A DNA stretch of 64,000 nt, from the NCBI GenBank assembly GCA_039720395.1, contig CM077824.1:27605278-27669277 (forward strand), read 5' to 3'. Below, piece after piece: positions 22,914-36,166 of the stretch (positions are counted from its first letter, which is position 1; each line of letters begins with the position of its first letter). This DNA is from Liquidambar formosana. Lineage: Eukaryota; Streptophyta; Magnoliopsida; Saxifragales; Altingiaceae. The notes under the pieces were generated by a model that saw only the letters and a list, made by a program, of their open reading frames with translations, was not told the origin of the DNA and made no database searches. The translations under genes were made by a program, and so were the position numbers.

Positions 22914-25716
22914 GCGTCCTGTTTTTCTTGGTGGGTGTGTCGAGTTTATTTCAAGGGTGCTTTGACCGTCCTAGGCATGTGAACATATCTAGAATTATCG
23001 AGGCTATGGAGTCGCCACCAATCAGGGGGTTTAAGGACGTGATTGGACATCCTATGGTTGATTAGGGAATAGGGTCATTTGAGATCCCAAAAATAAGTCC
23101 ATATGAGGTCTTATCATCAAACGGGTCCGTTTGAGGTCCATTTAGAAATTGATTGACTCCTAGTGGTCTGTGAGACTAAAGATTGTGGGTAAGGGGGTTT
23201 AGTTACGAGTGGGGAAGGTGTGAGGCACCCCACATAGCCCGTTGGAATCCAACGGTTCCCGATTTCAACGATATTTCTTATTAAAATCCCATTTGATATT
23301 GTTTATATCCTGTACGAATAATTTGACATAGAATACCCTTTTGAAGGATGTTGAATCTGTTGTTTGAAAAGAGATCCTTAAAGGCATTAGAGCAAAGTCT
23401 TTTTGAAAGTGTTGGTTTTGAAAGAGTATGCCTCTAGGTTGTGTATGAAAATTGTTTTGAGAGGACCACAAATTCGCCTTCCTTCTCTTGGGTATCTTAG
23501 GTCAAATTAATTAACTCTAAAGCATACCTATTTTGCAGTGGTAAAAATGAATCCTTTATGAAAGGATGGAAATGGAAATGATGTGAATCCATTTTTAAAG
23601 AATTAATATCAAGTGCAAACCTCCTTTGGGATCTGGAGAAAGCTCAAAACTTTTGAAGTCGAGGAACGGGAAAAGAAAAAGATGCTTTTTGAAAAACATT
23701 TGAAATGGAGAGGATGTCCCCTTTTGAAGGGAAGGGATTGCCTTTTGAAGACAGGGGTTCCTTTTTTAGGAAGAATTGTATTTGATTGAGGAAAGTACAC
23801 TTTTGAAGTGTAAAGGAATTTTGGTTTAAACAAAGTGAAAGTGAAGCCTTATGAATCTTAATCTTAATTAAAAAGAGATCTTGCATAGAATGATGGTGTT
23901 TGTAAAATTGATTTGATTAAGATGATGGTTTTTTAGGAAGAGGGCATGCACCTTTTTTAATTATAAGAATTTGTTCGAGTCATTTTGGAATGAACTCATC
24001 AATTGAAAACAACACGCGTGTCAACAACTTGCTTGTTGGCAAGTGGTCCTTTATGAATCAAAAATCTTTATTTGATAAAGATGGTAATGTTGTCAAAAGT
24101 GATTTGAAGACAATGGTCTTATGCAGGTATGAATCTTTTAGCAAGGATTTGGGGATATAAAGGATCACTTTCAATTTTACAAGACCTTTTGAGAAAGTAC
24201 TTAGAGCTCTTGGAGCTTAAAGATGGTTTTGGGAGGAATTTGAATCCAGTCTTGGTGCGTACTTGAATTAATTGAATAAAGATGTAATCCATTAAATTCT
24301 TCAAGGATTGAGTTCTTACTACGTGACATAGGGACACGCAGGAGTTCGTGGGTCAGGGGTAAGATGATTCATTGGAATCTGGTGGGTCAATTGATTAAGT
24401 CCATTTGATGGCGATAAGCTATTATGCTATGGATGAGTTTTTAAGCATTTGATGCTGTAAACTTTTATCCATGGCATGATAGATTATCTCGAGGCATTAG
24501 TTGTATCTTATTCACATGGGAATAGAATTGAAATATCAACATAGCATGAAACTTCAAGATAAGTGCATCGAAAATGTCAAAAGATGTATAAACATAATCA
24601 ACCTAGGCAAGGCTTGGAACTCATAAATGCAATGTTTATTGCTTTGAAAAGCATAAGTATATGTACATAAAAATGGAAAGGGTCAAGTGACCACAAAACG
24701 AAAAGTACTCAAGTATTAGGGCAAAAGGTCGCAACGACCACAACCCGGAGGGTAGCAAAAAGCCATAGCCTCTAAATAAAGCGGTAAATAAAGCGGTAAA
24801 TAGTTAGAATTTTTAGGGGCAAAAGAGTCGCAACGACCACAACCCGAAGGATTCAACCTCAGTAGTAAATATTTAGAATTTTTAGGGGCAAGAGTCGCAA
24901 CAACCACAACTCGGAGGATTCAACCTCGAAATAAAAGAAAAAAAAGGAAACCTACTACGCCTCGTATCATGAGCGTGTAGGGGCCGTGGCTCAAGGAAAC
25001 AAGAAGAGGTTAGTGTAAACAATATGCATGCATGCATGAACCTAACCTTGCCAAATTTGATTTTGTTTAAGCATCCTCTCAACCTTTGGATATGCTTGAA
25101 TTTCCATTTCACACATCATATATGCAAGCTCACATGCAATGAAAGAAAATGAAAAATGGGTGCTAGCAACCTATTGGGAATGGTTTGCAAGCATTGGGTG
25201 GTTTAGGGTTTTCCTACCTTTAACCCACCATACAAAGGTTGATCCCTCCACGACATGTGTTAGGAGACCCAAGTACGTACTCGAGCTAAGGTAGGGAAGG
25301 TGACAATCACATGTTAAGGCTGCAAGAATAACGGTAAGCTTAATAGGAAATTTTAAACTAGAAAGCTTAGAAATAAAAAGGGAAGCTCACCTAGTGTAAG
25401 TGATTTCACCTTAGCTTTGACCAACTTAGGCTTGAGTGCTTGAAATCCTCTTTTGAGAAGCTCCTTTGATGATTCCAAGTGTGTTTGGAAAGTGGTGGAG
25501 TGAAATAGGGAAGGAAAGTGGGGGGTAACAGTGAAGTTACCCGTCAGCAGAAGTGAAGTTGCCACTCAAGAATTTGACAGTCCTTCTGTAGTAAAACTGC
25601 AGCAGAATTTGTGTCTCTTTTATGCTATCCAAATGGAACTTGGATGGTTCAAGCCTTGGCTTTTCCTTCAAGAACAGCCCCAAATATATGTGAAAGGGTT
25701 TTTGAGAGGATGTGTG
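22914..25716 (-). repeat. G-old 5' LTR, middle piece
   Basis: Sequence between C-A and G-Ogre, belonging to the LTR of G-old because the target duplications of the two inserts join it to 3139-3207 and 56219-58522. It contains GGAGTCGCCACC (23010-23021), the complement of a PBS-like TGGCGACTCC. At 24716-24930 there are roughly three degenerate copies of a 90-bp unit (GTCGCAACGACCACAACCCG). Small frames here have no family signature. Confidence 0.6.
24716..24930. repeat. Short degenerate tandem repeat in G-old LTR
   Basis: Two to three copies of a roughly 90-bp unit containing GGGGCAA, GTCGCAACGACCACAACC and AGGATTCAACCTC, with TAGAATTTTTAGGGGCAA between copies. Confidence 0.6.
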
Positions 25717-26424
25717 TGTCACACCCCATTTTTGCCACCTTAGCTAGGGTTTGTCATTGCATGTGTCTTTTTGTTTCCTTTTTGAGTCTAGTCTTTTGCA
25801 TTGAGTTTCTAGGGTCCTAAGGATGGTGTGTATGAATTTTGGTTCGATTTGGAGTTGATCTTGAGGGTTAATAAGAACTTTTGTGACTTGAGGGGCATAA
25901 TCGTCTTTTTGGTCACAAACTTTCCATTTGACCTTGAAATGATCTCCAAGTTGCCAATTGGAGTTCATATGGTTGCATTGGAGGTATTTTTGGGTTCAAT
26001 TCAATGAATTGAAGGTTCGGGATTAGAATGGCTCAACAAGGCTCAGGTTGGCTAAGAGACCTACTTCGGGTTTGCCCGAATTGGTTCATGATTTTCACTC
26101 TATGACTACTCATTTGACCTTGATTAGTCTTAATTTCATCCCCAAATGTGTTTAGGGAGGTTGAATTTCGAATTGGAAAGCATTCGGTGCGACCCTATGT
26201 GCATACCTAAGCTAAGCGATGGTGAGGCATAGCGGTTAACCACCTTTGTAGGACCCAACCATGCAGCCATGGCTAGGTTTTCTTGCCCTCAAGTGACTTA
26301 AATTACATTCCCCTTCGAAACACGGTCGTTTTGGCTTTCGTTTTGTCAAAATCGGAGTTGATTTGAGCCCGGAAACACATTTGGAAGTCGAAAGGGTCAG
26401 AAATTGGGCTGAGGATGACATGGC

Positions 26425-26504
26425 CTCGGGTGACCACCCAGGCCTGGGCGGCTAGCTGCCTGGGCTCAGGCGGCTAGCCGCCCAGCCCCAGGTGGTCACC
26501 CGAG
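26425..26504. promoter_or_regulatory. GC-rich 80-bp inverted-repeat module, 5' LTR
   Basis: Bounded by perfect 14-bp inverted repeats CTCGGGTGACCACC and GGTGGTCACCCGAG, with nested GGCGGCTAGC repeats inside. It lies about 190 bp upstream of the LTR TATA box. It is duplicated at 53437-53516, 47812-47891 and (77 bp) 51104-51180. Confidence 0.75.
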
Positions 26505-26691
26505 CCACTTTCCTTTTTTGAGCTTTGACGTGGCTCCCTCCCTATTTCCTCGGATTTGCTCGCCTTTAGCCGCCATTTAACCCTAATTTCAGCCCTATTT
26601 GACCTACTTGAGCCCCAAGGGAACCTCTAAGAGCCCTTGGATCAATCCCTAGGGTTTTAATCCCAACCATTGAGGGTTTTCCCTCAATCCC

Positions 26692-26698
26692 TATAAAT
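26692..26698 (+). promoter_or_regulatory. TATA box of G-Ogre 5' LTR
   Basis: CCCTATAAATACCCCC in a U3-like setting, with cytosine-rich flanks. The 3' LTR has the same box at 53704-53710. This is the probable core promoter for the gag-pol transcript. Confidence 0.7.
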
Positions 26699-28200
26699 AC
26701 CCCCTTATACTTCAGCAAGAGGGGAGGCACTTGGGGGGATTTCTAAAGTAGAGAGGCATGTGTGAGACTTGGAGGCTATGGCAGCCATCCTTAGGGTAGT
26801 TTAACCTAAATTTTGAGTGAGAGAAGTGAGAGCGAAGGCTTGAAGGAGGGCTGGAGCATTGCTTGAAGGCTTGAAGGAGGTTGTTTCCAGCAGCACATAA
26901 GAGGAGGAGGACTCTCTACAGCAGCTACTATAGGTATACCCCTCCCCCTTTCTCTCTTTCATTCAAACTAGGGTTCTTTGCGTAGCTTTGCATTATTTCA
27001 TGTTTAAAGCTTAATGTTTTATCATGTGTTGATGCTTCTAATGCTTAGAATATAGGGTTAGGATTTTGCTTATGGCTGGTTTTGCATGATATAGTGTCAT
27101 TCTATGTGGTTTTATGAGTGTTTGTGTTTTTAGGGTTTTTTAGAGTCTTTTCTAGGGTTTTACATGGAATAGTCATTATTTCATGTTCAAGTTTGTGTCT
27201 TTATCATGTCTTGTTGCTTCTATTAGCTAGTGTGCATGTTTAGGATAATATTCATGGGCTGTTTAGTATGCTAGGATGTTATTCCATGTGATTTACTGCA
27301 TGTTTGGGATTCTAGGGTTTCCTTAGTGCTGAAATTGGTTTTCTGCATGAAATAACTCTTTTGCATATTAAAGCTTATGTTTTTATTGTATTTTGCTGTT
27401 TCCATTAGCTAGTGTGCATGTTTAGGATGATATTTGTGGGCTGTTTACTATGCTAGGATGCTATTCCATGTGATTTACTGAATGTTTGGGATTCTAGGGT
27501 TTCCTTAGTGCTGAAATTGAGTTTATGCTTAGAATAGCCTTATTTCATGTGAAAGTCTATGTCTTTATCATGTGTGGATCATTCCATTGATTAATATGCA
27601 TGGTTAGAATGCTGTTCATATTCTGTTTTGCATGATTTAAGGTTATTTCATGGAATTTTATGCACTAGTGTGATTCTAGGGTTTCATTCATCCTTGTATT
27701 AGGAAAGTTGCATATAGCATGATAGCTTAGGGTTTTTCTTTGTGTTTTCTTCACAGTTGATATATATGTGCTGCATATTTGATAACTATGATATTTTCAA
27801 GCATTCACATGGTTGGTTTTAGGGTCTTTATGCATGTCATGGTTCTGGGATCAAATTAGGGTTCATTGTTGTTCACTATTTATGTTGTTTGCATGCTTAG
27901 TGGATGAACATAGGCTTTAATTCAATTCTGTCCAGATTTGTTTATTATCTTAAAAATGATATTTTTGCATTCATAGTAGTGGATTTTAGGGTTTATTGCA
28001 TGTCATTGCATGTAGGGTTGAGTTAAGGTATTAGTTAGCTTATGATTCATGTTGTTGCATGACTTGTGGTTGATTTTAAGCCTTATTTCAATTCTGTCCA
28101 GATCTGTTATTTGTCCTTGATATGATATTTTGAGCATGTGTTTGCTTATGTTTAAGCATGATAATGGCTTGATTTGGAATCTAGCTTGGTTGGTTGGTAT

Positions 28201-29857
28201 TGTTGGGAATCATATAAGAGGGAAAAATAGAAGTGCGGAATATAAAAATTTTTCCTACGATTCCACAGCCCATGAATCTAACTATGCATAACACAAAATC
28301 AAACCCTAACTACAAAGAGGGTTAGAACACTTACAGAATTTTTGTCTTCTCCTTTTTGCTCCAAGCTTTGATTCCGGACAGCGGTGAATGAGCAGCCCAA
28401 GTGTGCTGCCTCCAACGGTATCCACACCTAGCTAGAGCTTCAAGTCCTTTCTTTCTTCTTCCTTGTTGTTGCTAGAGGTGGAGAAGAGAGAGAGAGAGAA
28501 GAGAGCCTCCAAGGGGCTGGACGGCTAGGGTTTATTGTGCAAGCCTATTATGCCATGTCACACATAAGTGTGACTTATATAGGCAGCCCACTAAAGGGGG
28601 CTGGCCATGGGGAAGAAACCCTAATAGGGTTATGTGTAATTACACTTAATTGCACATTAACCCCTATTATTTGTATCAAATACAAATAGGCCTATAAAGA
28701 ACTATTCTTTATTCACTAAAACCCTTTCTCTCATAGACTTTAAAGCCCTTCTTGCATGATCAGTGTGTGACCCATTGGGTTCACATCATTAAGTAGTAGG
28801 AATAGCACGAGGTGTGCACAATGGAACTCTTTCCATTTAGGGTCTAATTGGAACTCCTTCCAATTCCCTAATTGATTATAACTCACTTATATCAATTAGG
28901 GCTTCTACTAACCATGAGTAACACCTAGCATATGGCTCATGGTGTGGTCCTTAATGAGGTGAATAGTCATTTACAAAGAACCCTTCTGTTATAGTTTATA
29001 GGTTACAATTGCATCCTTCCTTCAACACAATGTCTCCAATTAAACTAATAGGACATGGAAGTCTATCAAGTCCCTAGTTCAATTACTTTATACTCATTCA
29101 TAGATATCAACTCATTGATGAACTCATAAAACTCTTTTCATATTCATCCTACCATGGCCATGGATTTAATGAGTTATATTATGAATGCTATATGAGACAT
29201 TCTCTCTCTTTTCCTGAGAGTGATGGATCCCTTGTTGATCACTCACATGCCTTCACACACATAGCAGTAGGGCCAATGAACACTTTTGCAGACCCCTGAA
29301 TAGGATCTGCACTTAGTGTTATCAAACTTCTAAAGCTACATGCATAAGGCAACTATGGTGTCTCAGGTCTAAGGATTACTTGTACCACTATAACAATGAG
29401 AAACTGATTGACAGGCAGGATAAAACTCCATTCAGTTTATCTCATATCTTTGGTCACATTCAGTGTACCTATTCTCGCAATAGGCACCCACTTGTTGGTT
29501 GTAGTGTCTCCACACAAATAGCTTGAGACTAGCTATCCTCCTATAGAGTCAGCCTAACAAGTGCTAGTCCTATGGTTCATTACTGTCCATCATAGTGAAC
29601 CTTCAACTAGGAATGCTTTAGGAGTTTAGTACAGAGATATATCTATAGTCTCAAAATTACAACTCTTTGTAATTCCATATTCTCAACTATAACTCCATGG
29701 ACATATTATGTAAATATAAATGATGCATATAAACATAATAGAATAAGCCCTTTTATTAAATCAATAATAAATGTGACATACATAAATGAAATCAAATGAT
29801 TGTTCCTAATCCCTAAACAATCATCTCTATGATTGGCTCTAGGGCATAATCCTAACA
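28201..29857 (-). repeat. C-B2 3' LTR
   Basis: 1657 bp, TGTTGGG...CCTAACA, followed by the polypurine tract (sense GCAAGTGGGAGAT). Confidence 0.95.
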
Positions 29858-32725
29858 ATCTCCCACTTGCACTAAAGCCAATCGACCATGTATCGCATAC
29901 CTATCTTCTCAAGATGTTGGTCTTAGACATAACCAATTATGTTTTAAAGCTTTAGTCAGTAGGTCTACAAAAACTTATGTAGATAATATCTTCTGTAATG
30001 TATCTATTACCTCTTCCAATGATTCCTCTAATCACTTGGAATTGTCACTCTATGAGTTTGGACTTTTGATGAGACCGTGATTCCTATACTTGAGCTATAG
30101 ACCCATTGTTGTCACAAAACAAGGTGTGGGCAACTCAATGGAAGGAACAACTCTAAGTTCTAAATGAACTTATAGATCCAAACAGTCTCCTAGACAATGC
30201 GACAATTAATTCACCTTTAATAATAGAATCCACTGTATCTTTCATACAGTTCTTCCATTAAGTATTTCACCAACTAAAGTGAATATAAAATATACCCCAT
30301 ATGGATTATATCCAAATCCATATACCCATCTACTATGAGTTTACAATTTCCATATACAATCCAATATTCCAAATTTGAATTGATTGATAACTATTTGTAA
30401 CAATTACAACATAATAGATATCAGGTTCAATACATAGTGTAAAATAAGGCTTCTTAACACTTTAAGAATCTTACTTGTGTTATCCTAGGGCACATGCCCT
30501 TGAATAATGAATTCTTATCTGAAGTAAATCAAACCTCCCTTAGAATTCTCCATGTTGAACTCCTTCAATATTTCAACTATGTTTGATGATTTGGAGATAC
30601 TTAGTAATCTATATGATCTATCTCTATAGATCTTATTGGATGCTTTTGCCAAATCTTTCATGAATTAGTTTTTTCCCAAAAAACTAAAACTTTACATTAG
30701 GTAACATTCATATGTCATTCATAATGATTATGATGTCATCTATACTTAGGATAAAGAAAAATGATCGCACTCCCACTAACCTTTTATACACTCATGGTCC
30801 ATCTATACAATGAGAGAAATCAAACAATTTGATTACTTTAACTTTATAGATGTTCTAATTATGAGAACCTTGTAGTCTATTAATAGACTTCTATAACTTA
30901 CACACTTCTATGGTTTTTCACCATTTGATATAACATATTTATATCCTTTTTGACATATCTTATATTCAAAATGTGTGTTTATAGATAACAAGATCCAAAT
31001 GGATTTCAGCATAACTATTATCAAACAAGTTTCTTTATAGACAACTTTTTGCCTATGTTGAAAACATTCTTAAATAGCCAAGCCTTTTAGGTCTCTACCT
31101 ATCCATATTGGATTTAATGACTCTTAGTCATTTCTCGAGTTGATGTGAAACATCGTCTAGTCATAATCAATAGGATTATCTTGGTGATCTTTATCACCAA
31201 AGAACAATTCTTTCACATTCTAATAGAGATACAATATCTCTCTTATGTTAAGAAATATCCAATTTGATCTATGAAAAGATTGTAGTGTAGTTAAGGGTTT
31301 TGTCTCAACAGAGACAAGGGTTGGATCTTTGTTCGTTTGTGGCTTTACAGACAATTCTATAAATTCTATCTACTTTTGCATCTTTCTTGAATGAACTCTT
31401 TCTCAAGAAAATCCAGCAAACATCCTAATGGACAACTTTTGTTCATTAGGGTATTAGAAATACTATCCCAACCACTTTTGGGATATACCACAATTCAACA
31501 CTTACTTGACCGTATTTCCAGATTGTCTACATTATGTTTCCAGACATACGTAGCACAAGCCCAAGCCTTAACTTCTTTAAGTTGGGTTTCTTCCCATATC
31601 ATATCTGATATAACTAGGACAAAACTGGAGTGAACCCTAAATTATCAATATGTAGCAATTTTAAGGTATATCCTAGATGGATACATTAGTAAAACTCATC
31701 ATGGATCAAACCATATCTTAATAGGGTTCAATTCGTTCTCTTAGATTCACCATTGAGCTATGGTATTCTAAGATGAGTCTACTGTAATTGAATGCATGCT
31801 CTACATGACTATATACATCACAATGTATTAGTCAAATTATAAATGTAACTCTTTCACTTCACCAAGTAAAAGATGGGTTTGGTCATCTCATAACCAAGTC
31901 ATAATCGTTACATTTAAATGAGAGTCTCTACATCTCTTGTATTCTCGGAATACGTTGCATTCGCTCTAATTAGTCATTTAAATTCAGAAATCAAATTTCT
32001 AGAATGTCTTAAATGGCCTAGTTAAGAAATAAGTTCCCAAAATTAATCTAGCAACTCTTGCTCTATTAAAATTTTTAAAGGTAACTTATTATCTACTTAA
32101 CTTTCTACTTCGATTTAGATTATACTAGAATCCAAAAACCAAGAAGAAGAACTAACCAACAATTTAGTTTAGAGCATGAACCAAAACTTCAAAAGTTTGG
32201 TTCTTCTAGGAAGACTGATACTTTATCAAGTTCCCTTTACAATACCTTATGTTTACTACAAAAGAATTATATTTCTTTGTCTTTGACTTTTCAAGACTTG
32301 CTTTCCTCTATGCTTCCATTTTAAATCACATCTAGCTTCTCAAGCTATTCTATGTGATTAATCATTTTTCAAAAGAATGATTATTAATAAACAACTTTTA
32401 TTACATCCTAGTCCAGAACAAGTCCTTTACAAGTACTATACTTTATAGTATTATTTTACTCACAATACAACCTTTGTATGTGATGTAGGACATCAAAGGC
32501 ACTTGCATTTACTAATTTTGCTTCTGAAGCTCATTAGTCATCAATACTATCATATAGCATGGCAACAAGATGCCAATTGCGCATAGTGTCTTTTTCTTCT
32601 TAGGATGTTTTATGGAGGGCCTTAATAAAAGACCTAATAGCATATAAACAATCTTTTGAAGTTGAGAACAATTCTCAATTTCCTAAGTCAATAAAAGAAA
32701 TCGGGTTTAGTCAAACTATCAATAT
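29858..32725 (-). pseudogene. Decayed copia gag-pol body of C-B2
   Basis: Nearly identical to 4986-7860 of C-B1, including shared indels and the shared short frame at 31391-31633 (counterpart of 6513-6755). The homologous order with the C-A coding region remains visible. No domain can be translated over more than short stretches. Confidence 0.8.
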
Positions 32726-35700
32726 CCTATATATTAGGAAATAGGGGTTTTGAGGTGAGTAATTAGGTAATCTACATAAACAGAGAATTAGATTTCATTT
32801 TTATCCATAATGATTGGGTCTTTAATCATATGGTACCTCCCACTATTTTATCAAATTCCATACACCCTCTAATGGAATTCGGGAATCTCATTCCTAATGG
32901 GGATTGGGGTCCCACTGTGACCTAGAAGCCTCACATGTTAGTTTCTTGGCTTCTAACCCACAATAAGAAGACAACTCTTTGTCTATTGCTTCATAAGCAA
33001 GTTCCAATCGTTTTGCCTCTAGGGAACATACACCTCACATGTTAGTTTCTTGGAATACTTCCCCAGTTAAGTTAAACCCATCATTCACACAGGTATGTTT
33101 CGCCAAATATATACCTCACATGTTAGTTTCTTGGTATATACCAGTTTAGGCACCCCATGATATCTCATATGTGATAGTTTCAAGTAATGTCTTTAACATG
33201 GGTAGCTCCTACATGTCTGCAGCCAGGTACCCACATTAAGGGACGTTAGATGATCCTATAATGATGGAAGGCAATGAAGAATTCATTCCCCAATGACTTC
33301 TCCATTCTCAACTTAATATTAAATAAGAGGGGTTTTAAAGGGTCTCATCAAATTAACTAATTTAACATACATCTCATGCATTTAAATATAAAAAATGAAC
33401 AGCATAATAATAATAATCCACTTATCGATATTAGTCTCTAAAAGGAGACATATAACGATCTATGGATTTGGAGCTATCACTATTAATCTCATTAAAAGCT
33501 CCCACTATGATGATTATGGACTTTGAGAGGATTCAATCCAAGCCAATAGATTGAATCCAAGGTCTAAGGTGGGTGTAGGTGATCGTAAAATAACACATTC
33601 GAAACATGCATACTGTCTTGAAACACTTCTCTAAGCTTTCAAGTCCTTCACTTTACTCCCTTGGCTTGATGGTCTCCACCATTGGCTTGTTGGGCTCTAT
33701 CATGCTCCTTTGGGTCCACCATGCTCCTTAGTGCGCTCTCGATTACATAACATTTACATAATTTAAAGAAAGGGATACATAAGGGGAATGTGGGGTACAT
33801 AAGAGAATGATAGAGAGAAAGAGGGAAGGTGGCATGCAAGCCCCAAATAAATTACATCACCTTAATAAAATTACAACTCTTGTAAATAATAACATCCCAT
33901 TCATAAGACGGCCAATCACAATTGGTTTAAGGGGTATAGTCCATAATCATCATCCGAACACATACATACAATCTCATTACATAATGTAAAGAAAAACTGT
34001 AAGCATTAAAACATTGGGCATTATGGTAATTCTCTTGAATGATTTACATTAATCTCATTAATGCATCCTAATCTTATTAGGTTTAAACAAAAATATCCAG
34101 AATTCAATAGAGTCGTAACATTTAAGACATTTAGTTTCAATTAATCAAATTAATAGAAACATATAAAGTTTCCTAAAATAACTCTAATATCCAATATTAG
34201 GGTTTCCTTATTTAAACAAAACAATTTCATTTAATTAAGAATTTCCAGATTTTAATTTAATCCCCAATTGTATTTTAAACCATTTAAAACATTATAAAAT
34301 TAATCAATATTAATTAAATAATTGACATGGGAATTAAATAAAATCAATTAAATGATGAATTAGTGTATTAGGGTTTCCTAAAACCCTAAACCCTAAATGC
34401 ATAACCCTATACCCTAAATGCAAGCCCTAATCATTAAATGCCTTATGATTGGTCATTTAATGACCAATCATTAAAACCCTAGGTTCATACGGTATTTAAT
34501 AAAAGGGATTAGGGTTTAATTAATGCCAAATAGGGTATTTATTACCCTTAATTAATTACACTAATTAGGGTTATCAAAACCCTAACCCTAGACATCATTA
34601 ATGGTATTAATTATGCCCTAACAATTAATAACCATGATTGGTCATTTAATGACTAATCATTAACTCTTAATTAAGGTAATTAATATTCCAATTAGGGTTC
34701 TAATTAATGCCATAATGAAATTAGGGTTTCATCATTAACTCAAAATTAGGGTTTCATCCTTAACTCTATGCAGCCGTCACTACCAGGGGGCTGCCTGAGC
34801 TTGGCTAGGCTGCCATGGCCACCAACGACTGTGGGAGGCCATGGCCAGTCATGGGAGAACATCCTAGGGGTGTGGGACAAGCCTCTGGACACGTGAGAAG
34901 TGGTGGAAGTGGCTGCCATCATCAAGAACAATCAGGGTTTCCAAAACCCATTGCTGGAGCCATTGTTGCAGACCTTGCAGGTCACAATAGCTTCTAAATC
35001 CTTATCAATTCGACTCCTCCATTGAAACCAGCTTTTGTATCATGTCCCTACATGAAATACTAAGCTAATAGAAGAGGTTTGGATGATCAAATCATCACCA
35101 ATTGTTCTAAACAATTAAAACAGCAGTAGGCTGCCCAGAAATTTACAGCATACTGTCCATTGTCAGAAATTGATTTAAAACCCAGCAAGATGAATGAATT
35201 AGGCTACCAAATGAATTTTTCCAGTATCCTACATGTCTTAGGAAACTAATGCAATTGGTTTCATGCAATTTGGAGTTCCCTAACTCAAGTTCTAATCAAA
35301 ACTCCATTGATGACTTTTCTGCAGAGAAAATCTGCTATGCTGTTCATGAAAAATTTTCAAACTTTTTGAATCTTTTTCCATCAAAACCTTTTTGAAACTT
35401 AAAGAAAATCATATACACATGATATATAATGATCCTACAATGATCTTCCATCATAAATACAGCAGCTTTAATTAGAATTAATTGCAAGAACCATAGGGTT
35501 CTAAAACCCAGATTCAGCCTCCATGGTGTTCTTCTCCTTCTTCCTTCTGTTCTAGCATCTTAATCCAATTATGATGCATCTAAATGCTTGGGAACCTTTC
35601 CCTACCACGTCTAGAACATAACCCAAGTGGTGGCAACCATTGCCATGCCTTTGATCTCCATCAATAACTCAAAGTTGTGGCTATTGCATCATTCCCGAGC

Positions 35701-36150
35701 AACACTGCCTTTCCAGACAGCCTGTAGTAAACAATTCATAACTTTCACTACAGAACTCGGATTGACGCACCGTTTGTTGGGTTGGAAAGCTTATTCGAAG
35801 AGCTTTCTAACCATATATGGATTGAAAAATTTGGAGAAGAACTCTGAATTCAGCATGCAAAACAAGATGACGGTTTTTCATGGCAACCATGAAAACTGTT
35901 CAAAACAGTTTTATAGAACCCTAGTTTCATTATTCTTCTTCTCCAAACTCAAACCCTATGCAACCTATTGCATCCATGGCTACACTTAACCATCAATAAG
36001 AAGAGGAGTAGAAGAGAATTGACCTAGGGTTCCAAACCCTAGGTTCAGCCATGGAGGAAAACCAATTATGCAGAAACATTTTCCAGATTTTTGAATCATT
36101 CAACTACACCATAATTACCAGCCCATATGTATTTTGTATTATGCATAATC
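32726..36150 (-). other. Leader of C-B2
   Basis: Collinear with 7861-11337. Stem-loop array at 32924-33202. Palindromes at 34446-34470 (perfect) and 34635-34659 (one mismatch). Telomere-like CCCTAAACCCTAAA run near 34385. No coding frame above 120 codons, and none with a family signature. Confidence 0.8.
32924..33202 (-). promoter_or_regulatory. Stem-loop array with constant AUGUGA loop (C-B2)
   Basis: Third copy of the array. The first hairpin (32924-32954) keeps the AGAAGCC/GGCTTCT stem, and the TATATACC/GGTATATA hairpin lies near 33110-33140. All three loops keep TCACATGTTAGTTTCTT on the plus strand. Confidence 0.65.
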
Positions 36151-36165
36151 ATGGCTCTGATACCA
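36151..36165 (-). other. Primer-binding site of C-B2 (tRNA-Met type)
   Basis: Minus strand TGGTATCAGAGCCAT next to the 5' LTR that starts at 36167. Confidence 0.9.
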
Positions 36166-36166
36166 C

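Noticed and set aside
22909..25716. Possible unique host DNA between C-A and G-Ogre
   Set aside because: Target duplications on both sides link it to the G-old LTR, and it carries LTR-type repeats. No host gene signature was found. Confidence in this assignment is only moderate.
25353..26421. Cluster of short frames around the G-Ogre 5' LTR start
   Set aside because: They cross or abut the LTR boundary, recur at 52756-53433 in the other LTR, and show no domain. LTR sequence is expected to be non-coding.
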